DNA of 64,000 nt from Capsaspora owczarzaki ATCC 30864 (lineage: Eukaryota > Opisthokonta > Filasterea). The notes beneath the pieces are model-generated. The model saw nothing but the letters and a program-made list of their open reading frames with translations, searched no databases and was not told where the DNA came from. Both the position numbers and the translations under genes were made by a program. The DNA lies in the NCBI RefSeq assembly GCF_000151315.2, contig NW_011887299.1, forward strand, positions 188,444 to 252,443. The letters run 5' to 3'. Of the stretch, positions 1 to 10,200 are shown one piece after another (the first letter of the stretch is position 1; each line of letters begins with the position of its first letter).

Positions 1-3000
1 GACCTCGAGGAGCTGTTTTTCAGTATGCCTCGGGCAAACAAGGACGCCCTCGAGTATCTGGGTGTGTTTTTCGTGAAAATGGACTTGTCGGTGCGCCGCG
101 TCACCCAATCCTCAGAGTCGCCAAGTCTGCTGATGCAAGACCTTGCCGGTATCTTTGCTCCGTACCTCCTGCGACCATCGCTTTGGACGAATGCAGACGC
201 GTCGGAAAAGCAACGAACGCGCGTGGTCCAGCGCAGTTTCCTGCTCCACTTTTTGTTCTTTGTCAAAAAGAAGCACAACTTGATGACGCGGTCGGAGCGC
301 ACCTCGATGGATTCCACCGAGGACGAGCTTGTCGATGACTTGCTTTTGCGCGCCATCCCTGCATCGGCTCGCTTCAACATGGCGTTCGCTTCCACTTTTG
401 CCTCCGCTCCCTCGGTGCCGCCGTCCCTGTCCGCATCGCTGGTGTCGTCGGGCACGACTGGGGCCTCGCATTTCCACCCGACGGGCCAGAGCTTTGGAGC
501 GGCGTCGGCCGTCACCGACCCTGGCAGCGAGGGCAGTGACAACGACGACGACAATGACCTCGAGAATGTTTCCCAGAGTCGCACCACAACGCGTCGTAAT
601 TCGCTCCGGTCAATGACCAGCACGACCTCGTCGGTGAAGGCGCCAAAGTTTGTCAAGCACGCGTTCGTGGAGGTGTGGGTCGACGCCCTGCCAACCGCCC
701 CTTCCGTGCTCTCCGCTCCGCTGCAACGCCTCGTCCCCGCCGACCGCCTGCGTCAACCAGAAGCGACACCATCGAGCGAACAGTCGTCCGTTCGCCTGGT
801 TCCGTTTTTGGTTGCAGAGAACACTCACATGGGTCGCGTTGCTCTCGGGGAGAGCTCGCTGTCGCTCGACGCTGCAGCAAGCCATGCCGTGCGCGCCCTC
901 GATTTCGACACCAAGCGCAAGAAGCGTCACCTGCAACGGCGCGGCACAGCGACGTCTCTGGCTTCCGTCAAGTCCAAGTCTGCTGCTGGTTTGCTCATTC
1001 GTGTGCAAGGTCCCGTCCCAACGTTTATCACGCCGGACAGCGAGATTCCGTTTCGGGGCTCCTTCGTCCATCCCGAAGGGTTTGTTGTGCTCCCCCGCCA
1101 AGCTAGTCCCACTCCTCCCAACTTGCCGAGTTTGAATAATAGTAATAATCATCGCTCGCAGACCTCAGACGGAGGCACCAACGGCACCAACGGCGCCATC
1201 GGCGGTGGCGAGCCCGGCTCGTACCTCGCTCTCCCCGACGCACTGCCGCCGCACCTGCGCAAAACGCGCCCGCGCGCCTCCTTCTCGAAAGTTTCTGCTG
1301 CCTTTTCGCGCGATCCACACGATGAAGACTGGGGGTTGGGGCCAATAGAGCATCCAGCCTCTGTTGTCATGGAATCGACGAGCGAAACCAATCCTCGTGC
1401 TGCTGTTGTCGAAGCGTCCCTTGTGCAAGCGCATGCCTCCGGTGCTCTTCTCCTTGATCCGTACATGGAAGCGAATGAGGCTGCGACGGCGGATGATTCT
1501 GGCGATGCCAGCGACGACTCTGAGAACGAGGACGACTCGCCTGTCGCCGAAGATGCCTCGATGAACGAGCAGGTTGATCAAAGTTATTCGACCTCTCCAG
1601 CATTGACAGCTTCGGCCGCGTCTCGTGAAGAAACCTACTCGAATGGTAGCACCGACGACCACATTCATCATCTCATTTCGCTCGACAGTACAGAAGAAGC
1701 CGCTGCAAAACGAGCAGCTCAAAAGCAATCCACCATACCGCAGTCGCATCCAGTGGATGATGGCGATCAGTCAACTCTCCCTGCCTTTTCGGTATTATCG
1801 CATGAACAAACGGACGCTCAACTCCAGCCTGCACTTGCAGAGCACTCAACGCCGAATCTCCCAGCGGCATCTGGGGCTCGAGTGAAAACCATCCGCCGGC
1901 CTGCCTTGGAAACCCTGTCAGAGAGTGTCTCTGCAAGGGGCATTGTCCAGCTCGACTGGGTGCAGGATGCATCCACCAAAGCGCGCACGGCCTTCTTGCA
2001 AGACTCGCCCAGCATTGCTCGCTGGCTCCAGGCACCCATTCTCCAAGGTGATCCAGAGCTGATGCCCAACTTTGACTTGGTTGTGTTTGGCGGCATTGGA
2101 GCAACAGGCATGGAGAGCGAAGCCCTGTACGACAAGAAGGCGACTGCAAGAATGCAGCGGTACTCTGGCTCGTTTGGCGTTCATTTTGAGGCCCCAGGGC
2201 GTGGTCTCGTCCATTTGGTCACGAACATTGGCCACAGCGAGCTTCCTTTGAGCTCGAACGAGTCCGCCCGAGAGCAAGACAGGGCGTGGGGCTCCTCGAG
2301 TGAGGTGATGGACCACCTCCGCAATCGCAGCACGAGCGTCAAGACGACCAACTCTGTCCAATTTTCCGTGCACATCGGAGAAGGTGCAGCTGTGCTGGCG
2401 TCTGGTGCCGTCGAAACAGACTCGCTGTCTGCACTCGAGCCTCAGCTCGCCGCCGTTGCCGAGGACCTCGACACGACGCTCACTGGATCGCTCAGCCAAT
2501 CGATTGCGTCGCTGGACTCGTTGGTCAGTCTCGAAGCGGCACCGCCCGTAGTTGTTGTCTCTTCGCTGGCTCCGCGCGAACATCCCGACGAAACGTCCTC
2601 CTCGCAGTCGCCGGAACAACAGCCATCGCCGCTCCCAGAACTGCTGCTGAAACAAGCAGACGAGCAGCAAAACGCTCCTCCACACGACCTTCAACCTCAC
2701 CCCCACACGGAGGCCGTCGAAAGGCCTGCCGATCACACCAGTCCCTCGCCCAAATCTCCAGCCGCAGACTTTAAGCGACCTTCCGTGATGGTGGCCAACT
2801 ATGACAACGCAATGGCCTTCCCGCGCACCCACGCCCTGTATGCTGGCGATCGTCTGCAGGCAGAATCGGACATTGTGCAGTTCTTCTTGTCCTTTGCCTC
2901 GCAAGTGCGCAAGGCCGAGTTCATTTATGACCAACAGTCGGACTTGCTCAACCAAAAGCTCCCTCGGCTCCATGACGGATCGCGCTGCGAGAACTGCGGA

Positions 3001-4215
3001 GCCGGAATAACGACGCTCAGCTTCTCGCGAAAGGGTCGACGCTCGCACTGCGGCTATTGCGGCAGGCTGCTTTGCAGTGCCTGCTGTGATCGCAACTTTG
3101 TCATTCCTGCCCGCATCGTGCAGCGAGGCGACTTGACCCCGCATGTTGTTTGCCAGGCGTGTGAGGCCCACTTGCAGTGCCACTTGTATGCGCCCCTTAT
3201 CGAGCTCAATGCCCTCAGTGCGGAGGCCATTCTCGAGATTGGCCGCACCAAGGTCGAAACCATGCTGGAAGACTGCGCCATGCTGATGCGCTACATTTAC
3301 TACCACGTGCTTCCGGCGTGTCCGTCGCGCCAGCTGCTCTTGTCGCTTTTGCCATCACGCATTGTGCCGCTTCTGCTCGTGTACCAGGACTCTGTTGGCG
3401 CGCGTATCAGCTTGGCAGACTTGTGCGAGCTCCCCACCCGCCAGTTTGCGGAAATCATCCATGCATACCGGCAGCTGTTTGGTCATCACGTTCAGTACTG
3501 CAAGCATTGCTCTCAGCTGAAGCGAGAATGTTGCGCGAAGGAACTGTGCACGCGTCCTCCTCACAGCACCACTCCCACCCCTGTCTCGACTGCTTCTCCG
3601 AGCGCGCCATCGTCTGGATCGACGCTCTTGGACCCCACGGCCAAGTCAACAGAACTCATGCTTTGTCCTCGATGCATGCAGTACTGTCACGTTGAATGCT
3701 GGCGCGCTGTCGAATCGCAGTGTCTCGCATGCGCGGCCAAGCCCCAAACGAACGTCCGGCTCATTCTTCCGGCAGAGGCGCCCCAGAACTTTGGTCTCTC
3801 GGCTCGCAACCGGCTGGCAGGCGCAGCGGTGAGTGTGCCCACGTTGGTTGGCGCAACTGCAGCAGCACCGTCGACTTTAACTGCCGTTCAGGCGGAAGCA
3901 CCGGACTCTGCTCGGTCGAGCACCACATTGTCTATCGCGTCGGTTCCAGCGACGCAAGCCAGTGACAGTCAAGCCCGTCGCGGGTCGCTTGCAAGCGCAG
4001 GTGACGGTGGCGATGCGCCGAGCCTCGCCAGCACGCTTTCCCCAAGTCAGCGCTCAAGCCTTCAGCAATTCAACGTCGCGTCGCCGACGCCGTCCCTACT
4101 CGCCGCCCAGCCTCACTCTTTCAATCCGTCCGTCGAAGGAGTGGATCTCTCCACCTTGCCGGGCGAAACACTGCTCTGGGACGTCGCGGTGCACGACTTT
4201 TTCAGCGCAGCCTGA
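1..4215 (+). CDS. RhoGAP plus Rubicon-homology (RH) zinc domain protein, 5' end missing
   Basis: The frame is open from base 1, so the gene starts upstream; the first Met in the window is at 25. The first ~75 residues resemble the C-terminal half of a RhoGAP domain, with the typical 'LAGIFAPYLLRP' stretch; the arginine finger would lie outside the window. A long Ser/Pro/acidic low-complexity middle follows. Residues ~985-1245, counted from the Met at 25, look like the Rubicon-homology (DUF4206) zinc domain of PLEKHM1, DEF8 and Rubicon: CENCGAG, CGYCGRLLCSACC, the hallmark 'IPARI', then paired CxxC motifs and a final CPRC/CHVECW cluster. In known proteins RH domains bind Rab7 and act on late endosomes and autophagosomes, and RhoGAPs switch off Rho GTPases. 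A link between the two processes is inference. It is a single exon in the window and ends at a TGA. It faces the next gene tail to tail. Confidence 0.72.
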   Translation, partial: DLEELFFSMPRANKDALEYLGVFFVKMDLSVRRVTQSSESPSLLMQDLAGIFAPYLLRPSLWTNADASEKQRTRVVQRSFLLHFLFFVKKKHNLMTRSERTSMDSTEDELVDDLLLRAIPASARFNMAFASTFASAPSVPPSLSASLVSSGTTGASHFHPTGQSFGAASAVTDPGSEGSDNDDDNDLENVSQSRTTTRRNSLRSMTSTTSSVKAPKFVKHAFVEVWVDALPTAPSVLSAPLQRLVPADRLRQPEATPSSEQSSVRLVPFLVAENTHMGRVALGESSLSLDAAASHAVRALDFDTKRKKRHLQRRGTATSLASVKSKSAAGLLIRVQGPVPTFITPDSEIPFRGSFVHPEGFVVLPRQASPTPPNLPSLNNSNNHRSQTSDGGTNGTNGAIGGGEPGSYLALPDALPPHLRKTRPRASFSKVSAAFSRDPHDEDWGLGPIEHPASVVMESTSETNPRAAVVEASLVQAHASGALLLDPYMEANEAATADDSGDASDDSENEDDSPVAEDASMNEQVDQSYSTSPALTASAASREETYSNGSTDDHIHHLISLDSTEEAAAKRAAQKQSTIPQSHPVDDGDQSTLPAFSVLSHEQTDAQLQPALAEHSTPNLPAASGARVKTIRRPALETLSESVSARGIVQLDWVQDASTKARTAFLQDSPSIARWLQAPILQGDPELMPNFDLVVFGGIGATGMESEALYDKKATARMQRYSGSFGVHFEAPGRGLVHLVTNIGHSELPLSSNESAREQDRAWGSSSEVMDHLRNRSTSVKTTNSVQFSVHIGEGAAVLASGAVETDSLSALEPQLAAVAEDLDTTLTGSLSQSIASLDSLVSLEAAPPVVVVSSLAPREHPDETSSSQSPEQQPSPLPELLLKQADEQQNAPPHDLQPHPHTEAVERPADHTSPSPKSPAADFKRPSVMVANYDNAMAFPRTHALYAGDRLQAESDIVQFFLSFASQVRKAEFIYDQQSDLLNQKLPRLHDGSRCENCGAGITTLSFSRKGRRSHCGYCGRLLCSACCDRNFVIPARIVQRGDLTPHVVCQACEAHLQCHLYAPLIELNALSAEAILEIGRTKVETMLEDCAMLMRYIYYHVLPACPSRQLLLSLLPSRIVPLLLVYQDSVGARISLADLCELPTRQFAEIIHAYRQLFGHHVQYCKHCSQLKRECCAKELCTRPPHSTTPTPVSTASPSAPSSGSTLLDPTAKSTELMLCPRCMQYCHVECWRAVESQCLACAAKPQTNVRLILPAEAPQNFGLSARNRLAGAAVSVPTLVGATAAAPSTLTAVQAEAPDSARSSTTLSIASVPATQASDSQARRGSLASAGDGGDAPSLASTLSPSQRSSLQQFNVASPTPSLLAAQPHSFNPSVEGVDLSTLPGETLLWDVAVHDFFSAA

Positions 4216-4322
4216 ACGTTGTCATCCACTCATCCCCTATCAGATTTTTTTAAGTTGGAAAACATTGTCTGTGTTGTGCGTGCTTGTATTCTAGTGAACT
4301 ACCCCGTTTTTTTCTTTCTGTT

Positions 4323-6972
4323 TTACAAATCGTCACGAGCATAAATGGTGTCTGACCGAATGCCGAATTCGCTCGTGGATGAGCGAGAATGGGAGCGCTG
4401 TTGTTGCTGCTGCTGCTGTTGTTGTTGTTGCTGTGCTCGTTGCTTGGCGGCTTGCTCGAGCACTTGTTGCAAATGCTCGTTGGCCAGGACTGCCATGGCG
4501 GCCTTCTGTTCGTCTGCCCACCGCAATACTGCATCCAAAATTGCCTTCTGGCTGACTCGGTACACAAGGGCCTTCCATTTTCGCGACTTGACATCGGCCT
4601 TGATCGAGTAGAGCTCTTTGGCGTCCGTCTGTAACGCAATGATTCAGATCGATCAGCATCACGATATTTTTGCAGCGACAAATTTGCAGGCGTCGTCGAA
4701 GCGCCAGGCACCCACCTCCCAAGTCGTGTCGCACAGGTTGATTGCTTGCACCGCCAGCTCTTCGATTTTAGCAATGACACGACGCTCATTCGTGTATGAC
4801 ACGACCTTTTCGGCGATCAACGCGCTCGACTTGATTAAATCCAGCTCGTGGCTGTCGGCGAAAAGTACGCGCAGAGTAAACAGTAAATCCGGGTCGATGA
4901 TTGGATGTTCGAGATAGAACTGGAACTCGGACGTGGTTCTGCAACAGCCAACATCCAATCAGACAAAGAAACAGCAACATCTATTTCATCATGAGAACCA
5001 CCGCTGAAGGCGGAAACCTTACACATTCAACTTGGCATGAGATAGCACTCGAACTCGCTCGTTGCTTCGAGTCAGTGCTCGGAGAACAGAAGATCCCAAG
5101 AGAATTGGGTAAAACTCGTAAGGGTTGCGCGGCATCGCGAGTCCAAACCGAAGCAGCAGCTGGTGGTTTGGAAGTTCGCCAATGTGTCGCACGAGAGGCT
5201 CGCCCTTTTTGATTGCTCGAGTAGTTTTCAGCGAAATCTCAAATCCAAGCACTTCCTCTGGATGGACGCCGAGCTGAATGTTGGTCTATGTCAAGGGTCA
5301 CAGAATATGAGACGAAAACAAGCCAGCACCGATGGCATGTTCCTCGAAAAAGGGGCGCTGCGATCAAATACCTGAACCGGGTCATGGTGCAGCAAGTCTA
5401 CAAGAGGCGCTAGCATGATTTGCGGAAGAGTGTCGGGGCCGGTTGAAAATGTGAGCGACCGGCTGTCCACAATCATGTAGGCCCACTTGAACATTTCATA
5501 AGAATAGTTCCCTCCTGCGAATATGTGGGGGAATGCCTGGAGAGGAGTTGACGAATGGAATGGAAATCAGCACAACCAAAAGTAGGCAGGACGAACTGAA
5601 TGTTTTGTGGTTTACAGCTAGAAGCCTGGGCGTGGTTGCGTTGTACAGTTGCTGCAAGTGGCGCTCTAGGATTTGAGTTTTGCCTGGTGGTTTTTGTGAC
5701 GAGAGAAAAAGGAACACAAGTGCGCACTCAGTGACCTCGGAATCGTGTAATTCGCCAAAATCGCTCGAACAAAGCAAAGACTCACGTTTCAGGGGAAGCG
5801 ACTGAAGAGCGTCTTGCTCTTCGGCAGACCAGAACACTGTACTGTCGAGCGTTTGAGGAAGGCTAGCTGTTTTTGACAAGGATAAACCAAGCGCAATTAA
5901 TACGACAATCATCCATCTTTTGGCGATCAAACAGTGGGAACTCACAGATCCACTCGCGCCACATTGACTTTGGCTCGTAGCTCTCGTAGAGCAACGCCAT
6001 TGCCAGTGCGTACGAAGGATCCGGCACGGACATTGTCTTGAATCGGCGGTCGATGGCGAGAATCATTGGATTTTCCAGCGCTGAGCATTTGCGGAATTGA
6101 GGTTTGTGAGCATCCAAAGCCTGTCCTGTAACTTTCTGCGCATCATCGATCCCCAACAACTTACTTCGGAGATATGTCTCGAACATGACGAGCGGGGCAG
6201 GCACCGTTGCAACCAGCGTCGCGGCTTCGATCGGATTCGACGCAAACAAGTACAGTTCGTCCTGTTGGTTCAAAATGCATTCATGTGAGTGCGAGGCAAA
6301 ACAAAAATGTCCAGCATTGTGTCTTTGTTTGTTTTCTGAGCCGACCCAGCATCCGACAATCTGAGACGCAGGGCTTCTCTTCTTTACCACATCGTTCAGA
6401 CCCGGTCGAGCATTGCTGTTGATCTCGAGTCCGGCGTTGTCAATCCACGCAGTCAGTCTCGCGAGTGCACCTCGAGGGGTGGACACTGCAGCCAACTGCG
6501 CTGCGGCCGGCGAGAGCACAGGAGGCGGCGACCCAGCGTGGTTGGCTGAGCGTCGGCGTGGCTGTGACTGTGGCTGTGGCTGAGCTCGGTCACGGCGCCC
6601 CGCGTCCTTGTTCTGGCTGTCGAGCACAACCCGCTGCTTGGCTTGTTGTCGTCGCTGTGGCGGTGCGGCGGCCGGCTGAGCGACGGTCGTTGGCTGCGAA
6701 TCCGCAATGTCGCTGCATTGATTGCTGGCCGCTGCATTGCGACCACGGTCACTGCCATCGCCATCGATAGCAGGTCGATCCCCAGCGTCACTGTGTAGCA
6801 GCATGGACTCGTCGGCAGCTGCATTGCCAGAGTCAGAGCCAGAGCCAGAGTCAGCGGCATTGGCGACGGTCGTCTGCAGCGCCAGAATGACAGCGAGCAA
6901 TGCAACAGCCAGCAGCAGCAGCACTCGACTGCGACTGCGACCAAGGCCAAGGATGCTGCTGCAACAATGCAT
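4323..6972 (-). CDS. SET domain / Rubisco-LSMT-like protein with signal peptide, catalytic motifs altered
   Basis: Multi-exon gene read from the ATG at 6972 to a TAA at 4323. The N-terminus is a signal peptide: a basic start, a hydrophobic Leu/Val/Ala core, then 'VANAADS'. A Ser/Gln/Pro-rich stretch follows. The SETD3/LSMT fold is recognisable across exons: 'ALAMALLYESYEPKSMWREW', 'FKWAYMIVDSR', 'APLVDLLHHDP', 'GELPNHQLLLRFG', then a helical substrate-binding-like region and a C-terminal poly-Gln tract encoded around 4400-4431. Exon 1 is 6972-6388, exon 2 about 6261-5946, exon 3 about 5836-5786, and several more follow. Family members methylate lysine or histidine with SAM. Here the usual 'NH' is HH, and the Tyr of the 'YG' motif is Ile, so activity is doubtful. 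A secretory signal is also unusual for this family. The family call is firm; the function is unknown. Confidence 0.7.
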
Positions 6973-7278
6973 TCGAAACAAAAACGGGGGGCGGCTTGCG
7001 TGAGTACTAGAACGTAGATAGAACGAGAGTAACAAAGAAACGACTGAGCTCAGTCTGAGCGCTTGAGATTTCGCATGTCCGCCAAAAAGCATGACAATGG
7101 GAGTGCTTATTGACAAAAAACTGGAAGATATGTTCGATGGGGCTTGAAACTGTTTATCTGAGCAGTATCTGAGCAGCTCAGTCTTTTGTTCTCTCATTCT
7201 TCTTCATCTCTCTCTTCATCTCCTTCGCTCTCTCCCTCACTCTCTCTTTCTCTTTTTTTTTTCTATTTCTCTGTGCGG
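6973..7278. promoter_or_regulatory. Divergent promoter region between the SET-like gene and the RhoGEF gene
   Basis: These ~305 bp separate two start codons that point away from each other, so both promoters must lie here or inside the flanking 5' UTRs. The half next to the RhoGEF is a pyrimidine tract (TC-rich, then a T run at ~7250-7262). No TATA box or other named site stands out. Confidence 0.4.
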
Positions 7279-10200
7279 ATGGGCGACACTCCGCCACGGC
7301 GGCGGTCTGGCTTGATCGAGACGCACTTCCACAACAGCGGGAGGAGTGGCGCGCTCAGCAGACCACACGACGCCGACAACGAAGACGCAGACGCAGACGA
7401 AGGCGACATGGTGGACTACTCGGACTCTGCTGATAGCAATGACAACGATGATAATAATGATGATAATGATGGAGACGAAGACGAAGATGGCGAAGAAGGG
7501 GACGCGGACGACAGGCGGAGGCGACGGAGAGCGGCAGCGGCAGCGGCGGTGAACTCGTCCCCAGCAGCAGCAGCATCCTCACCGTCCACATCATCATCAT
7601 CATCATTAGCATCATCATCAGCAACGAGCGCAGTGCCAGTGGCAGCGGCGGTCGACGAGTACGGGTCGCCATTCCGGCACCGGCTGCTGTCTGCAGCGAG
7701 CACGACCGGGGCACTGCGGCCAATCCAGCGACCGGGCCACGCCGCGCACCACCTCCGCGACCGCGCCGGCAGCACCAGCAGCACCAACAGCACTGGCAGC
7801 AGCAGCAGCAGCAGTAGTGGTGGGCGCAGTGGTGGCCGTGGCAGCGCGTCCGTCAACCGCCACGAGAGCTACCGCGTTGCTGTCGGTCAGACACGGCCGC
7901 CGCCGCCACAGCACCAGCACCACCACCATCAGCATCAGTCTGGCTATGATCAGCAGCAGCAGGATGGCGATGGTGAGGACGAGGACGGCTCGCCCTCTTC
8001 CCCCTCCGCTTCCTCCGCTTCCTCGCCCGCTCCACTCTCTCCGGCGGCGGCTTCGGCATCGGCGTCGGTCGGCTCGTCGTTCAGTCCGCCGTCGTCCGCT
8101 GCAGCCAAAATCAGCAAAATCGCTGCCCTTCGACTCGCAGGTAAAAATTAAAAAAAAAAAAAAAACATTAAAAATGCTATGGAATGTTTAAGTTTAGTGA
8201 GAAACCAGCGTAACGACAAATTGTTGTGCGGAAACGCAAACAAATCGTCCTACGAAAGCCACTCACTAAAGACAAGAGGGTGGATTTTTTTTTTTCTTAG
8301 TCGCTTATTGTTCTTCTATTCTAAGAAATCGTGATGCAAAATAGTTGAATCAAACAAAAAACTCACTGCTTCACATCTGAATGGCTGCTGTTTTTTGTTT
8401 TGAAATCACAAATTTTGCTTCAACAAAACACTCCCCGTATACGTACTTGACTTGGCTGCTGGCAGGTCAACGGTCGTCGCTGCGATCCGTCACAAAGGAC
8501 TCGTTTCGAATTGCAATCGACCAGACGAATAATCCGCTCTTCACGCGCGGCGAGGCAAGTCCAAGTCCGACCAACAATGGAAATGGCATCAATGGCAATG
8601 GGCAACAACTACAACCCCACCTCGTCCAGGCACCCCAGCCACGCAGGCGCAGCTCGAGTGGTTCGCACACGTTGTCGTACTTGTCGATGCGACTAGACGA
8701 GTCGGACGAGCCGGATGGAGCCGCGGATCGTGATCATCATGATCATCTTCATCATTTTGGCGGGAGCTCTAGCATTGTCGAGGCACTGTCGGAGCAGGTT
8801 ATGCACGACGCCGAAAGCGATGAGGAACTCGATCGCAGTGCTGCCAACCAGCCGCCTCACTCGTCGCCGTCCGCTGCTGCTGCTGCTGCTGGCCACTCAC
8901 ACCACTCACACCACCAGCACCAGCACCATCACCATCACCACTCTCACCATGGTGGTGGCGGCGGCGGCGTGCACTACCACCGACCCATTAGCAACCAACC
9001 ACAACTCACCACCATGTCCGCCCAAGAGGCGCGACGCAGGTCTTCGGCAGCATCCAACACCACCATCGCGACGCTGGTGGCTGCAGACGCATTCGCTCCC
9101 GTCTCTCTTGCCACGGCCGGGCCGGGCTCGATGATGTCGGAGGAAGAGTATCAAGCAACCAACAGTGTGCTTGATGCGAACGAAGTTCGTCTACGGCGGC
9201 GATCGTCGACAATCGATAGTCATGCCAGTATTGAGACGGCCTTGGGCGATGAGCTGCGTGCCCTGCAGCTCGGACCCAACCCAACCGCTCGCGATTTGTC
9301 GCCGTTTTCGCAGAGTCTTCTCGGCTCGTCAGCCGTGTCTACTCCGTCTCCGACGAACTTGTTCAGCAGTCTGCGGGTGGATATTGGTGCTCAAGGCGCC
9401 GGTTTTGCGCCGGGCTCCCCCTCGGCCAAACGGGAACGGCAACGCATGGAGATTTTCAACGAGATTGCTTCGACGGAGCAGTCCTATCTGCGCGATCTGG
9501 AAGTTCTTGAGAGTGTAAGATTGTGCGATATTGTGCGATATTGTGGGCAGGGAAGAAGTGTCTGAACTCCAAATATTCGCTTCGGGATGTTCACTTCTTC
9601 GTTTGTTGGTTGGTGCAATGGCACAAAACCCAGGTCTTCATCAAAGGCGTCGAAAAGGCGAAAGTGATATCCAAATACGAGGCGAGCGGTATTTTTGCCA
9701 ATGCTGCCGAGCTAGTTCCATTGCATATGGATATTTTGAGCGACTTGTTCGAGTTGCAGCGATCGTTTGCAGCGACGGGTGTTGTGGTGATGGATGCGGT
9801 CGGGCAAGTCTTCCTTTCGCGGGTACGGGTTTCGTTTTGTCGTTGCTGTTGCGTTTGATTTTTGGGGTTTGCTTTTTGGGTTGTCTCGGTTGATTTCAGG
9901 CGAGCATATTTTGCCTCTGCCCTGTCTGGCTGACCCACTCTATATGCATTGATTGTTTCGCTTCAGGCTTCAACCTTGAGTGCCGCCTACGGCAAGTACG
10001 TGAGCAACAAGCAGAACGCCGAGCGAGTTTTGGCCTCGTGCAAGAAGCAAAACAAGGCTTTCTCCACGTTTCTCGATGTACGTCTGCTCGCCGTGTTCAA
10101 GTGACTGTCTTTTCTTTTGCTTTTTGTTTCTTTTTGACCCTGCTGATTCTGACATCAACTTCCGCTTCACCCGTTCCTTTGGGGTAGACCTGCCTCGGAT

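Noticed and set aside
1918-3306. 462-codon frame antisense to the RhoGAP/RH gene
   Set aside because: The sense strand has clear domains over the same bases; the antisense translation is repetitive Arg/Leu/Val without motifs.
4395-4435. Poly-Cys or poly-Leu proteins over the CAG/CTG tract
   Set aside because: The tract is the poly-Gln coding repeat of the SET-like gene on the other strand.
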